The notes below the pieces were generated by a model. That model had not been told where the DNA came from. It worked only from the letters and a program-made list of their open reading frames with translations, and searched no databases. Positions 46,022-58,090 of a DNA stretch of 64,000 nt are shown in pieces. Location: NCBI GenBank assembly GCA_024345305.1, contig BRON01000014.1, positions 868,001 through 932,000 of the forward strand, written 5' to 3'. Origin of the DNA: Mrakia gelida (taxonomy: Eukaryota > Basidiomycota > Tremellomycetes > Cystofilobasidiales > Mrakiaceae). The position numbers and the translations under genes are program-made. Position 1 is the first letter of the stretch, and each line of letters starts with the position of its first letter.

Positions 46022-48007
46022 ATGGTCGCCATCAAGAGGGACAACGCTCCCGCTTTCTCGTCTTCGACTCCCACCACCTCCTCTTCCTCTTCCAACATGA
46101 CGAGCACGTGCGTTCACAAGTCTTTTCCCTCGGAGTAGTGACACGCGAAGGATGGGCTAACTCTCTGCGTTATCTCCTCCCGTCTCGCGCAGTACGCTCC
46201 TCGCCGTCCTCATTCCTCTCGTTCTCGTCCTCTCCCTCCTCGTCATCGCACTTTTCGCTCTCTACATTCGTCGACGACGTGTTGGACCTCCGCTTGACGA
46301 TGAATGGGGCTGGAGGAACACTTTGGGGGCTGGGAGAGGAGGAGAAATGTGGCCGGGAGGGTGGGAGAGGGAGAAGAGGAAGAGCAGCGGCTGGGGTTGG
46401 AGCCCTGGAGCTCACACTGCGACGAGTGACGTTGTAAGTTGTTCATCCATTACGCACTCGAGAGAGTGCGAGACGGAGACGAAGAGGGGACCTAAAAAGC
46501 TGACCTCGTCTTCGTTTTTGTTTCGATTCAGGCGAGCGAGATCGCCTCAACTCTTCCCACCACCGGTCGAGCCGACGACGCCAACACCACTACCACCTAC
46601 TCCAAGGCTCTCCCTCCCTTCTCTACGGAGACCAAGAGGATCTCGGTTCTCGAAAACAAGAGGCTCTCGACCCACTACTCCCCTCCCGAGAACCCTCTCT
46701 ATCGACTTGCGTCTCCGCACACCCTCGAGACCTGGGTTGTTCAGAACGACGCAGCTTCCATCGTTTCCTCGGTCCCCTTCCAATCCCTCGACTCTCCCTT
46801 CCACCTCCCCTCTCTCGACTCCCTCGCCTCCCTCTTAGCATCCCCGTCCTCGACAAACTCCCCTCCTCGACGACCCGACCATCCCGAGCCGACCTTCTCT
46901 CCCTCCTCGTCTTTCGCGGCTGGAAGCTCGCCTCGGATCGTCGCCAACCATGGAACGATGTCTACTCAACCTTCCACGGAAACCCTCGAGGCTCTCACTC
47001 CCTCCTCGTCGCGTGGTCAGGTTCGACTTCCCAGTCCCCTCAAGAAGGTCCTCGCCAGATCGTCGTCGTCGCCCACCTCCCCATCTTCTCGATCCGTCGT
47101 CGACGTCATCAAAGAAGGAGCTCAACTCCAGAGATGGGACTCGTCGAGGAACTACAGGAACGTCGGAGGAGGAGACCGCGCTCTCGATCAACCTCAGGAG
47201 GAAACGTCGAGTTCGAGCTCGAGCTCGCCCGTCCAAATCAAGACGGCGATGAGGAAGACGGTCCATCGACAGGCGACCCTCCCCTACGTCCTCCCTGTCA
47301 GTCACTCGGAACCCTTCTCGGTCGTCCCGAAGTTCGACACCTCCCCTCTCAACATCGTCCCTCGTTCCAAGTCGTCCGTCCCCATCTCGGACGCCAACTC
47401 GCACGTCTCACCTGCCGTCGTCAAACCTCCTCGACCCGTCACCACCGCAGCTCGACTAGCAGCTCTCTCCTTCTCCCTCGCCGAGATCAAACCCTCCTTC
47501 CTCGCCTACCCTCCTCCCTCTCCCACTCCCTCCAACACAACCATCACCATCGGTCACGCCGTCGAAGAACCCGAATCTCCTCGATCCAAGCAACGACGAA
47601 CGGCCACTCCTCGACCCGACACCGGAGGAGACCCTTGTCAAGTCGTCAAGATGTTCGGGCTCCCTCGAGAGGGCGAAAACTTCCTCCGAGGAGGACCTCC
47701 GTCGCTGCCGAGCTCGAGGAGGAACTCCATCGCCAGTCGAGCAAGCGAGCTCCTCGGACTGGGATTGGGAGGAGGGAAGTCGTCGAGACCTAGCTCCCGA
47801 GCGAGTACGAAGTCGGCGTTCAGTACGAGGAGTGAGGTGACGGCTGAGACGGAGGAGGAGAAGAAGGTCACCGAGGGAGGAGGGAAGAAGAAGAGGAAGG
47901 GGAGGAAGAAGGAGAAGGAGATCCCGAGGCCGGATACGGGGAAGGATCCTTGCAAGGTGCAGGAGGATATCGCTTGGGGGAAGGTGCAGCGAGGGGAGGC
48001 GATCTAG
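46022..48007 (+). CDS. Single-span membrane protein with long cytosolic region and PRPDTG repeats
   Basis: Three exons: 46022..46107, 46193..46433, 46532..48007; 600 residues. A short Ser/Thr-rich N-terminal part is followed by one transmembrane helix (LLAVLIPLVLVLSLLVIALF) and a basic stop-transfer YIRRRRVG, so the bulk of the protein is cytosolic (type III topology). A WGWRNT/MWPGGW Trp-rich patch comes next, then a long Ser/Pro-rich disordered region. Near the C terminus a motif occurs twice: TPRPDTGGDPCQVVKMFG and IPRPDTGKDPCKVQEDIAWG. The spacing and the Cys make this look like a real functional element, but I know no domain of this kind. The start codon is the first ATG after the presumed leader intron. 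Confidence 0.75.
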
Positions 48008-48491
48008 GGTGGTGCCGAGGTGGTTGCTTAGGTTGTTGTCGCGTCGGTTCATTTGCTTTGACGCATTCTTCGTTTCGTTTCGTTCTCTTTCTTCTTCCTT
48101 CTATTTTTCGCTCTTCGCTCTTCGGCTTTTCGGATCTGATTCATTGTTCTCGTATATCGTTTCTTTCGGCTGGCTCCGTCTCTCTCTCTCTCTTCCTTCG
48201 TCGTTCGCGTCTCCGCGTTACCCATAGCGACCACCTCCCTCCCTTTCGATTTTGGCTTCCTCCCGTTCTTCCTCCACTCCACCTCTAGTTTTTGGCTGCT
48301 GCCCCTCGCAGCTCGTTCTATGTCTCAATGCTACCCTCTAAAAGTCCGAGAAGGCAAGAAAGGAAGAAGGAGAGCAGGGAGGGAAGCTCCGGCGCACTTC
48401 GCGCTCGTCCGACGGCCCTCCTCCTTTGCTTTGAGCTGGAACCTCGTTCGACTCTCAACGTCCACCTTTCTTCTTCGCCAAACGAGTCAGT
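48008..48491. other. Intergenic
   Basis: 3' flank of the membrane protein gene and promoter of the peptidase gene. Pyrimidine-rich, no gene seen. Confidence 0.5.
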
Positions 48492-51400
48492 ATGAACTAT
48501 CCTACAGCTAGGCAGGACGGAACGAGCGAAACTCAACATGGAGTCGTCGTAGAGGTGAGTCGAAGCGTCCCCTCTCAAATCTTGTTGAGCTTCGAGCTCC
48601 TTCGTTCTGACCTCGACTTCTCTTCTTCTCCTTCTCTCAGGATACCTACCGGTGGGTAAGACGAGACTGAACTCGGCCAGGCTCGAGCTGATCTTCCGCG
48701 TCCTTCGCTCTACTATCAGACATCTCGAGGACTCTTTCGCTGCTGAGACTCAAGCCTTCGTTCAAGCTCAAAACGAGGTCAGCTTTGATCTCTCCTCCTC
48801 CCTCGCCCGTCTTCGCCTCGCTCGTCGTCCCTCGCTCCTTACTGATTCGCTCTTCTCCTCCTCTGCAGGTCACCACTCCCTACCTCTCCTCCTTCCCCCA
48901 CTTCGACGCCCTCAAAGAAACCCTCTCCTCTCACACCGCCTACGATTCCGTCAAAGCCTTCAAGATCGTTCCCTCGTCCACCTCGTCGGACAACTACGCC
49001 TACTGGAAGGTCACCACCGCTTCCCTGCCTCAGCCTGTCATCAGAAGGGCCAAGGCCAGCACCGTCGGAGGAGAGGGATTCACTGGGTTGGAGGGAGAGG
49101 TCTTCTTCGACGTCAACGAGCTCGCGAAGGATGGGAAAGGGACAGCGAGTCAAATGTGGGGAGCTTTCTCGCCGAGTGGGAAGTTCTGGGCCACCATGCT
49201 TAGCAGAGGAGGGTGAGTCGAGTCAGATCTATGCTTTGAGGGCTAGATATTGGGCTGATCTTCATTCTTTGCACTCTCAGCTCGGATTGGCAGACCGTTA
49301 TCGTTCTCAACACGGAAACTCTCGAGCGTGTCGACGAGGAGCTCGAGAACGTCAAGTTCTGCTGGATCATCGAGTGGTTGGGAGACGAGGTGAGCTGCTC
49401 TCCCTTCCCCTCCGATTGAAAACCTTCGACTGAGCTCTGCTCTTTCGTTCTCGCAGGGATTCGTCTACAAGCGATGCCCACCAAAGCACAAGGACGACAC
49501 GTCGGGTTCGTTTCTCTCCCTCGTTCTTGCCTCCCTCACCCATCTGACCCGCTTTCGACCGTTCTTCCACAGCCGAAGGAAACTTTGCTTCGACCGTCCA
49601 CTACCTCGGAACTCCTCAGGTCAGCTTCTGCTTCCGCCTGCCCTCGCCTTTCTTTGCCACGCACTGACGCTCACTTTCGTTTCCCAGTCCGACGACTTCC
49701 CCATCTGGTCGGATCCCGCGAACCCCCAACAGTCTGTTCTCGTCCCTCGAGTTTCGGCGGATAAGAAGTTCCTCGTCATGGATATCTTCAGGTCGACGGA
49801 GCCTGGTGCGTTCCTCCAACTCCTTCCCTGTCGTTACTCGTTCTCGTCGTTCGACTGACTCGTGTCTTCTCACAGTCATGCTCCTGATCGTCGCCCCCTT
49901 GCGGACTGATGGATCTCGACTCAAGCGAGACGTTCCCCTCGAGTGGAAGGAGCAGTCGTCTGGTTGGGACGGAACCTACAAGTGTGAGTCGAACGAAGGA
50001 AAGAGTCGCTTCGTCCTCCGAACCCAAGCTGATCGACGCGACTTTTCGAATCAGACCTTACCACCACCGACGCTGGACTCTCCATCTTCCAGACTAGTCG
50101 AGAGGGAGCTACTCGTTCCAAGATCTCTGCCACTACTCTCGGATCTCCTGAGCTTGGCTGGAACGACGTCATCCCCTCTCACGAGAAAGGAGTGCTCGTT
50201 CAGGCTGAATCGATCGGAGGAGGTCTGCTTCTGATCGTCTTTGCGCTTGACGTTGGCCACGAGGTTTGTTCGATTTGCTTATCCATATTCGTGCTATCGA
50301 GTAGTTCTGACATCTCCCCTTCCGCTCTCCTTAGGCCTGGATTTACACCGTGGAGGGAAAGGTCGTTCGACGCGTCCTCGACTCGGAGGTGCCTTGGGGA
50401 TCGATGATCAAGGCCTTCTCGACTCAGAAGGGACCTCATCAGACGGAGTTCTCTCTCGAGAGCTGGTCCTACATCTCTCCTCCCACGATGTACCGAGGAG
50501 TCGTCGCCAACGGAGACGTTTCTTTCTCCATCATCCACACCTCGTCGGTCGACGGATGGCGTTCGTCCGAATACGTTCAGAAGCAGGTTCGTCTTCGTCT
50601 TTTACCTCGTCCCTTTCTCGAGTCAGATGAAGCGAATCACCCCAGGACTGATCTAGTTCCTCGTTCTCCTCCATCAGATCTTCTACCCCTCCCTCGACGG
50701 AACCCTCATCCCCATGCATCTCTCCCACTCCAAATCCGTCGACCTCTCCTCCTCCCCTCCCATCCTCCTCTTCGCGTACGGAGGTTTTGCCTGGGCACAG
50801 GAGCCCAAGTGGGAAGCCCTCTTTACAGTACGTCGAAGCTCATCCTGATCGGGCTTGAGCGCGTCGCCTCGAAGCTCACACATGCTTCTCTTTCTCTCCC
50901 CTTCAGGTTTGGCTTCAGCGTTTTCGCGGTGTTTTGGCGGTTGCCGGTATCAGAGGAGGAAACGAGTACGGAATGGACTGGCACAGTGCTGCCATCAAGA
51001 CGAAGAGGCAGGTCGCGTTCGACGATTTCATCGAGGCTGCGAGGTGGCTGAAGAAGGAGGGAGGAGGAGGGAAGATCGCGATCTACGGGTCGTCGAACGG
51101 TACGCGCTATTCTTGCTTCCTTCGTCTCTCGACTGTTGAAGCTTGGAGCTGACTGAGTCGTACTCTTTTCTCCCTCTACCAGGTGGTCTCCTTTGCGGTG
51201 CTGCGTTGAACCAAGCGCCTGAGCTCTTCGACGCTGCTCTTCCTGAGTGAGTCTCGGATGTCGTCTTGATCCGACTCGGCCTCGTCTTCGCGAGCTGACT
51301 CTCTCTGCGTCTCTTCGCCTCCTCAGTGTCGGAGTTCACGATCTTCTTCGGTTCCACAAGTTCACGATGGGTGGCCTCTGGTGCGTCCTTTTCTCTCGTC

Positions 51401-51958
51401 GTTCTGACTCGACGCTGAACTGACGCGTCGATTTCCTCTTCTCTCGTCTCTTCTTCTTCTCACCACCAGGACTGCCGAGTACGGAGATCCCGACCACCCC
51501 GAGGAGTTCGCTGCTCTGCTCAAGATCTCGCCTCTTCACAGTACGTGTCCTTCCATCTTTCGATCTCGCTCGACGTCCTGACTTCCTCGTCTGCTCGCTT
51601 CGTTCGCTAGACGTCAGCGATACCCCCAACTACCCAGCCTCCTTCTTCACCACCGCCGAGCACGACTCTCGAGTCATCCCTGGCCATACCCTCAAGATGG
51701 TAGCGACGCTCCAGACCAAGAAGGAAAACAACCCCGCTCCTATGTTCGTTGAACCCTCCCTCGCTCTCGTTTCTCCCTCTCTCTTCTCGTCAAACCACTG
51801 ACTCTGCCTTCCTTCTTCTCTCTAACAGACTCTGCCGGATCTACACCGACACCGGACACGGAATGGGGAAGACGACGGATCAGCTCGTCCAGGAGAACGG
51901 AGAGAAGCTCGCCTTCCTCTCGCAGGCGATGGGAGTGAAGTACAAGCACGCCGACTAG
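48492..51958 (+). CDS. Prolyl oligopeptidase (family S9A)
   Basis: Eighteen exons: 48492..48554, 48641..48651, 48720..48777, 48869..49212, 49281..49389, 49457..49505, 49573..49619, 49688..49805, 49876..49983, 50055..50263, 50335..50586, 50678..50827, 50907..51099, 51183..51246, 51327..51380, 51470..51540, 51611..51743, 51829..51958; 720 residues, the usual length. These enzymes cut short peptides after proline in the cytosol. The N-terminal propeller starts with the family hallmark VEDTYRHLED. The hydrolase domain has LLFAYGGFA, RGGNEYGMDWH, the nucleophile serine in YGSSNGGLL, the Asp in AEHDSRVIPGH and the His in DTGHGMG. There is no signal peptide. Exon 2 has 11 bases. In some basidiomycetes relatives macrocyclise peptides, but nothing nearby suggests such a precursor, so a housekeeping peptidase is more likely. 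Confidence 0.95.
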
Positions 51959-52300
51959 ACGAGATCGAACTAGAATGGATCGTTTGGATTTGATGAGAGC
52001 GAGAAACGAAATGGGGGAGGAGCGAAGAGGGTCTGAGAGAGGGTGCTAAAGGTTTGAGAGGGTAGGGGTGAGTGGGTGGTGGTGAAGGGAAAGTGAAGAA
52101 AGGGAAGGAGAGGGGGATCGGTTCGGTTCGGTTCGCTGGGCAAGGAAACGACGAGAAGCTCGGGCCCGAAGAGAAGAAAGACTGCCTCTGGGTCCACTTT
52201 ATAGACGCTGGAGAAAAGCGAAGGGCGCTGTGAGAGTGATTATGATAAGGAGAGAGTCATCAAGATCACTCGTCGCGTAAGAAATGGAATCGAAGGACAA
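51959..52300. other. Intergenic, convergent 3' flanks
   Basis: Purine-rich sequence between two converging genes. Nothing recognised. Confidence 0.45.
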
Positions 52301-53924
52301 TCAGACCAGCCTTCCCGTCACGAACCCAACCGAGGGTCCTTTCTTCTTCTGGGAGATCGTCAGATGAGCTGTGGAGGGAACGCAGAAGAAAAGGAAGGGA
52401 GAGAGAGGGAGAAGGGAAGGGAGAGAGGTCAGCTCGAGCTCGACTCGTCGCGCGTTCCTCTTCTCTCCCTGTTGCCCAACACCATTTCCGCCCATCACCC
52501 CTCCCTTTCATCCAACTCCATCTCCACCCCAAAACGAAAGTCGTACCCGTACTGACCTTCTTTCCTGACCCAACCCCTCCCTCCCGAAGTCGCCGTGATA
52601 GCCAACTTGCTCTTCCCCTGCTCGGACTGAGCCTGCGCGGCCGTCTTGATCTGCTGGGAGTTCTTGAGGAACTTCCTGACTCGTCGAGGGGTGGGAACTG
52701 GAGTGAGGAGGTGAGGAGCGAGGGTTGAGGAGGAGGGGAGGTGGCGGATGGAGGTTGATCTGAGAGAGGGAGGGACGCGGGGAGGGAGAGGGAAAGTAGG
52801 TGGGGATGGTTGGAAGTGAAGAGAGTGGCACAGGGGGTAGAGGGAGGTGGGAGAGCGGAGGAGGATTGAACGAGCAAGAGGTCAGTCTCGATGAAAGAGA
52901 GCGAGACAAAGAGAAAAAAGGAGGAAGGCCGCGACGCGACTCACCCAATATCCAACCGATCGTCCCGCTCATGTCTCTTCCTCTTCTTCTCCTCTCCAGC
53001 TTTCGTTCCAGCAGCCTTCTCCTTCGCCTCTTCCGCCTCCTTAGCCAACCTCGTCTCTCGATCCACAGCGGCACTCTCGAACAGCTCCTCGGGGAGGTAG
53101 CTAGGTCCTCCTGTCGACGAGGACGCAGCGGCGGTGGAGGTGGAAGCCTTGGGAGTTCGAGGTTTACGGGTCGATGGAGGAGGAGGAGCGACTTTGGCTT
53201 GAGATGCGAGAGCTCGTTTGGTTGAGGCTAGACGACGGGTTTGTTTGGCTCTGAGGAAGAGGAGAGGGAGGGAGGGAGGGAGGAGAGAGAGAGGTCAGCT
53301 CGAGAGTTCGGGAGCAGATGACGGTCCGAGGTGAACGAAGACGGCAAGGAGATACGAGGTTATCACGAGTGCGTATAGTCGAGCTGAAGGACTCTCGAGA
53401 AGGGTGGAAGGTCGAGAAAAGCGAGCTCGAAGGCCAGAAGAGAGCGAGCTCAACTGAAATTCGTTCGAGCTCAACTTTTGATGAGCTTCTTCCTCCCTTC
53501 CTCGCCGCCTCTCCTGCAGCTCCCTCGCTGCCAGCTCCTCGAACCATAGACCTCGCTGACTGCTCTCCAGCCGCCAGCCTCGAGATATCTACGGGAAAGG
53601 ACTCGTGCGGACTCACTCTTCACTCAACCTCTCCTGCTCTTCCCTCCTCTCCTGCTCGCCTGCCCTCCCCTCCGCCAACGTCTCCTCCTCAGGAGCTCCA
53701 TCCTCATCACTCTCACTCTCCTCGTCATCCTCATCATCTTCCTCGCTCCCCTCCTCATCCCCACTTGACCCAGCTCCTCTCATATCGTCGTCGGAGGAAT
53801 GGAAGGAACCCTCCATGTCGTCGAAATCCAAAGAGTCCAGATCCTCGTCCGTGAAGGTTTTGTGAGTCCCAGCAGCCTTGACTGGGGCAGGAGCGGGAGC
53901 GGATTTCTTCGATGCTTTGGCCAT
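52301..53924 (-). CDS. Probable nucleolar, acidic/basic protein (Utp16/Nol7-like guess)
   Basis: Five exons: 53617..53924, 53476..53559, 52945..53250, 52557..52759, 52301..52368; 322 residues. The first exon is extremely acidic (GSSGDEEGSEEDDEDDEESE). Then come charged helices (FEELAARELQERRRG), a Lys/Arg/Pro segment (PSTRKPRTPKA), PSYLPEELFESAAVDRETRL, and the basic KKRKRHERDDRLDIG. A conserved-looking end follows: TPVPTPRRVRKFLKNSQQI, GRGWVRKEG, and SQKKKGPSVGFVTGRLV. The acidic-then-basic layout and RKFLKN...WVRK pattern suggest a ribosome-biogenesis factor of the Utp16/Nol7 kind, but that is a weak inference. The acceptor of exon 2 was chosen by phase and frame; the intron would be only 57 bases and lacks a clear branch point. 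Confidence 0.65.
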
Positions 53925-54144
53925 GGTGCAAGTAGAGAAGGGAAAGGAAGAGGGTAGGGTGTGGTTGGCGTGGTGGTTGAGAGACAGACGAAGCGGCGGG
54001 ATAAGAGCGAAGACCTTTCATTACGATTTCAGCCCTAAGAGGTTTCCTTGACTTTCGAGCTCTCCCTCTGCTCGAGTGTCTCTTGACATCCATCCACCCT
54101 CTCCTTCCCTCTTCTTTTCTCCTTCTCCTTTCCTTTCTCAAAAG

Positions 54145-56101
54145 ATGGTCAAGCTCACTCCTGAGGTAAGTCCGAGCTCGCATGGATCGATGTATGCGCT
54201 CGAGGAGCGAGGAGAGACGAACGAGATAGAGAGAGAGCTGACCTTCACGTCCATCTTTCCTTCCCCTCCCTCCCTCGCCCCCTCATCCTCCCCTCGCTCG
54301 TCTACAGCTCGTATCTCGAGCGCCTTCGCATATCAACCCCCTCAAGGAGAGAGAACTCGAGTTCAGAGGTACGTCGGCTCCTCTTTCAGCTTGGATTCGA
54401 GAGCACGAAAGCGAGCTCAAGACCTCTTTGGACGTCGAGCTGACCTCGTCTCTTCCCCTCCTTCGCTCCCCTTCGCCTTCCTTCGTGTATATGCAGGACT
54501 CGCCATCACTCAGATTGAGAACTTGGGAGCTTTCCAGGGTGGATACGATTGTCTCAACTTGTCGGACAACGCTTTGACAACCGTCGCCAACCTTCCCTTC
54601 TGTGAGTTCAACCTCTCCAGCTCGTTCGACCTCCTCGCCCTCTCTCAGCATTCCATCTCGAGCTCGGTCAACAGGGAGGCATGGTAGATGAGCTGTCAGC
54701 TATGCTGGAGAACTCGCTTGGAGTCCAGGAAGGTCCGGATGGAGGAGTAGGAAGAGGGGGAGGGAGGGAAGGAGAGCAAGAGCTCGCTCAACCAAATCGA
54801 GCTGGCCTTCCTTCCTCCGTCCCTCGTCCCTTCTCGGCTCCATACATCCCAAGCCACCTTCTTCACATCGTTCATGCGGCTTGCAGAACACCCCGGGATC
54901 CTCCCTTCTGCTCCACGAGCTCTCCCTCCCTTCAAAGCTCAGCTCCGAGCTCGCCCTCCCGACCTCCTCCCCATCACCTCCCTTCCCTCCCTCGAACGAA
55001 CTCAAACTGACCATCCCTTACTCTCCCATGCTCTTTGACCCACAGCGACACGGCTGCACTCCATCATCCTCGCCAACAACTCCATCACCTCCATCTCCCC
55101 TTCCATCGCCACCTCCGTGAGCTCTCTTCCTTTCCTCCCTTCCCTTCGCGCCTCCTCCGTCCTTCAACGCGTTCGTTGAGCTCGAGCTGACTTTCCTTGG
55201 TCTTCTCTTCGTCTCGATCCTTCTCGTACGACGCAGGTTCCCAACCTCATCACCCTCAGTCAGTCCATCCTCCGCTCCTGTCTCCTGATCCCGTCGAGCG
55301 AGCTTCTTCGTAGGCCGATTCGAGCTTCGAGCTGATCACGACCCACCTCTCTTCTCCCCTCCCTCCTCCTTTCGCTTCTCCGCCTCTACAATCTCCCCTC
55401 CCTCACCCTACTATAGACCTCACCTCCAACAACATCACCTCCCTCTCGTCGTTGGTCGCTCTCGAGAACTGCACCAACCTGCGGTATCTCAACCTCGGAG
55501 ACAACCCCGTCAAAAACCTGGATCACTACCGAGAGTTCGTGATTTGGAAGGTGAGCTTTTCGACTCTCTCAACCTCCGTCGCGGAGCGAGCGATCAACGA
55601 AGAGGAAGAGAGCGAAACGACGAGGAACTGGACTCGCTCGTCGTTCGCGTCTCCCTCCCTTCCGTCCAGTCAGCTGACTCTCGCTCTTCCCTCTCTTCCC
55701 AGGTCGCCAAAGGATCCCTCCACACCCTCGACTACCAACGCATAAAAGATCTCGAACGCTCAACGGCCTCCACCCTCTTCCTCACCCCTCCACCAACCTC
55801 CCAACCCACAGCGCTCGCTCTCACCCTCCTCGCTCCTCCCACCCACTCCTCCCTCGCCGCTGCTGCCGCGAACGGAGCAGGTGCCAAGAAGGCTGGAAGA
55901 CAGATGACGCAGGAGGAGAGGGAGAAGATCAAGAGGGCTGTGATGAAGGCTGAGAACGTGGACGAGGTGAGGAGGTTGGAGAGGATGTTGAGGGAGGGTT
56001 GGATCCCTGAGGAGGAGAAGGAGAAGCTTGAGAAGGAGGAGGTGAAGGAGGGTGGAGCTGAGGATATTGTGGTCGAGGAGGAGGAGACGAAGGAGGAGTA
56101 G
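54145..56101 (+). CDS. LEA1: U2 snRNP protein A' (leucine-rich repeat)
   Basis: Seven exons: 54145..54165, 54308..54368, 54497..54601, 55046..55116, 55238..55259, 55417..55550, 55703..56101; 270 residues. U2A' binds U2 snRNA together with U2B'' and is part of the spliceosome that recognises the branch point. The N terminus (PSHINPLKERELEFRG) and the LRR series match the family: DCLNLSDNALTTV, LHSIILANNSITSI, NLITLNLTSNNITS, NLRYLNLGDNPVKNLDHYR, and the cap VIWKVAKGSLHTLDYQRIKD. The C-terminal tail is acidic and Glu/Lys-rich with an EEREKIKRA helix. Intron 3 (54602..55045, 444 bases) is several times longer than its neighbours and contains a purine-rich stretch around 54730-54780. Confidence 0.93.
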
Positions 56102-56528
56102 AGCGCGATGGGGAACGAACGAACGAACGACGACGAGGGAGGGGGATTCGTTTCGCTTGGGTTGTTTACGCACACACAAAATCTTCTATACCTACTTTTC
56201 TCTTCTTTCTTTCTCGCTTACTATCTCTCTTGTATCCAATCTGTCAACAAGCGAAACTTTTCTCTCTCCTCTTCCAGTCTTCCCTTTGACGTTTTTTAAA
56301 CTCGTCGTTGTCGCTCCTCCTCCTCCTCTCGCCTTGTCCTCCCCTTGCTCTCCAACTCTCACCCAGCGCACCTTCCCTTTCCTTTCCCTTTCTCTTCCCC
56401 CGGTCTCTCGTTCGGACTCCCTTCGACAGCACACTCGTTCACCCCCACCCACCGACGGTCTCTACTCCAGGCTCGCTCTCTCGCCCTCGCTCTCACTTCA
56501 AGCCTACCCTCAAGAAACGCAACCCACG
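56102..56528. other. Intergenic
   Basis: 3' flank of U2A' and promoter of the next gene, with long pyrimidine runs before the ATG at 56529. No gene seen. Confidence 0.5.
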
Positions 56529-58090
56529 ATGCTCCTCTCCTCGATCGTCACCGTCCTCTGTGTCGTCGCTGCTGTAGACGCTCAGTCTTCCGCTGCTGCT
56601 GTGAGTCACCTTTCTCTCTCTCTCGTGCATGCTCTCGAAAACGACGTAGAAAGGGGAGAGGGGAGGAGACCCAGGAAGGAGGAGGCTGGACGGTTGGAAG
56701 GAGGGAGGAGGAGCAGAGGGGGGAAGGGGAAGAAGGACGAAGCGCATACAGCTGCGTTTCCTTCGACTCCTTTCTTTCTACCAAGGGGGAGAGGAAGCCT
56801 GAGGGGGTGCTGAGATGAGAGAGAGCCTCTTGGGGTAGCCGGGCAAGGGTGGATGGGAGGAGAAGCAGGGAGGAAGGTCGAACAGGACTGCGGGGGAGAG
56901 GAGCGAGGGAACGACGTTGTTGCTCGACAAGAGAACGAACGAGGGCTGACTTCTCTTCTTCCCTCCTCCCTCCTTTCCTCTTCTCCTCGTTCTTGTATCC
57001 TCTCTCGTCCCTTCTCTGCCCCCTCCCCCCGCCCCCCCACCCACCCACCCAGTCCGCCTCCTCGGCCGCCAACGGAACGACCATCACCTCTGGATCCAAC
57101 AGCACGACCTCGACCAACTCTACCCTCACTCCTTACATCCCCTCCAACCTCTCCAAGACGTGCACCGACTACCTCACCACTCTCAACTCGGACACCGTCC
57201 TCGCTAAATGTGTCACTCCCCTCCTCACCGCTACCACCCAAGCGGCCAACACCAACTCCTCCGCCGCTCTCACCAAATCCCTCACCACCCTCTGCGCCAC
57301 AGACGGCTGCGACGACATCACCATCCGAACCAAGCTCTCCCAGTTCTATGGAGCCTGCTCCGTCGAGCTCAACGGAGCCGAGGGAGAGTACGACTCCACC
57401 GTGAGGGAGATCTACGATCTCCTTTACGTCGTTCAACCCCTTCGAGCGGTCGTTTGCACCAAGGACGAAACCACCAAGGCGTTCTGCGTTCAGTCCCTTA
57501 GCGCCAACTCTACCACCACCTCGTCAAGCTTCACCAACGCTACCACCGGCGGAAACGTTACCCTCGCAGCCCACAACGTCGTCCTCACCTCCTCGTCCCC
57601 GGAATCCTTCGCCGCCTCCCACCTCTCCATCTCAGGTCCCTCGGTCGCTTCCTTCTCCAAACGCTCCCTCCTCCCTCGAGCCGACGCTCAGTCGACCACC
57701 ACCTACCCCAACTCAACCACCTACAAAACAACCAACCTCCCTTACCTCTTCCTTCAACCTACCTCCCCCCTCTCCACCCTCTGCTCCTCCTGCGCGAAGA
57801 GCGTCTTCACCGCGTACGCCGAGTGGGAGTACCGAACCCCTTACGCTTTGGGGTTGGCGGCTAGCCCGATCTTGGGTGGACAGGCTGCGTTGTGGAAGGG
57901 AGCGGAGGAGACTTGTGGGGGGACTTGGGTGACGGCTATTCAGACGGCGGCGGTTGGGAGTGAGGAGGCCGCGGCTGCTGTTGGGGGAGCTAGTGGGACT
58001 AGTGGTGCGGAGAGGGGAGTGATGGGAGGGATGAAGGGGTTGGTGATGGGAGTGCTTGTGGTTGGGGCGGGGTTGGTGTTTGTTGTTTAG
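56529..58090 (+). CDS. GPI-anchored secreted glycoprotein, DUF7729-type
   Basis: Two exons, 56529..56600 and 57053..58090, 369 residues. A signal peptide (VTVLCVVAAVDAQ) precedes a Ser/Thr/Asn-rich leader and the domain TCTDYLTTLNSDTVLAKCVT, PLLTATTQAA, LCATDGCDDITIRTKL, FYGACSVEL, with DLLYVVQPLRAVVC and AFCVQ after it. A second Cys region reads STLCSSCAKSVFTAYAEWEY. The C terminus is a Gly/Ala segment followed by MGVLVVGAGLVFVV, a GPI signal. Cys spacing and the L..LN.D..L..C pattern match the DUF7729 family, better than the copy at 24135. A dibasic KRSLLPRA around the middle may be a processing site. The single intron is 452 bases, unusually long here. Surface or wall role is inferred. Confidence 0.85.

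Noticed and set aside
48492..51958. Prolyl oligopeptidase as a macrocyclase for ribosomal cyclic peptides
   Set aside because: No short precursor gene with a leader and Pro-flanked core was seen nearby; an ordinary peptidase is the simpler reading.
56848..57436. Long overlapping frames in other phases around the DUF7729-type gene
   Set aside because: They are shadows of a GC-biased coding exon; only one frame has Cys pattern, signal peptide and GPI tail.
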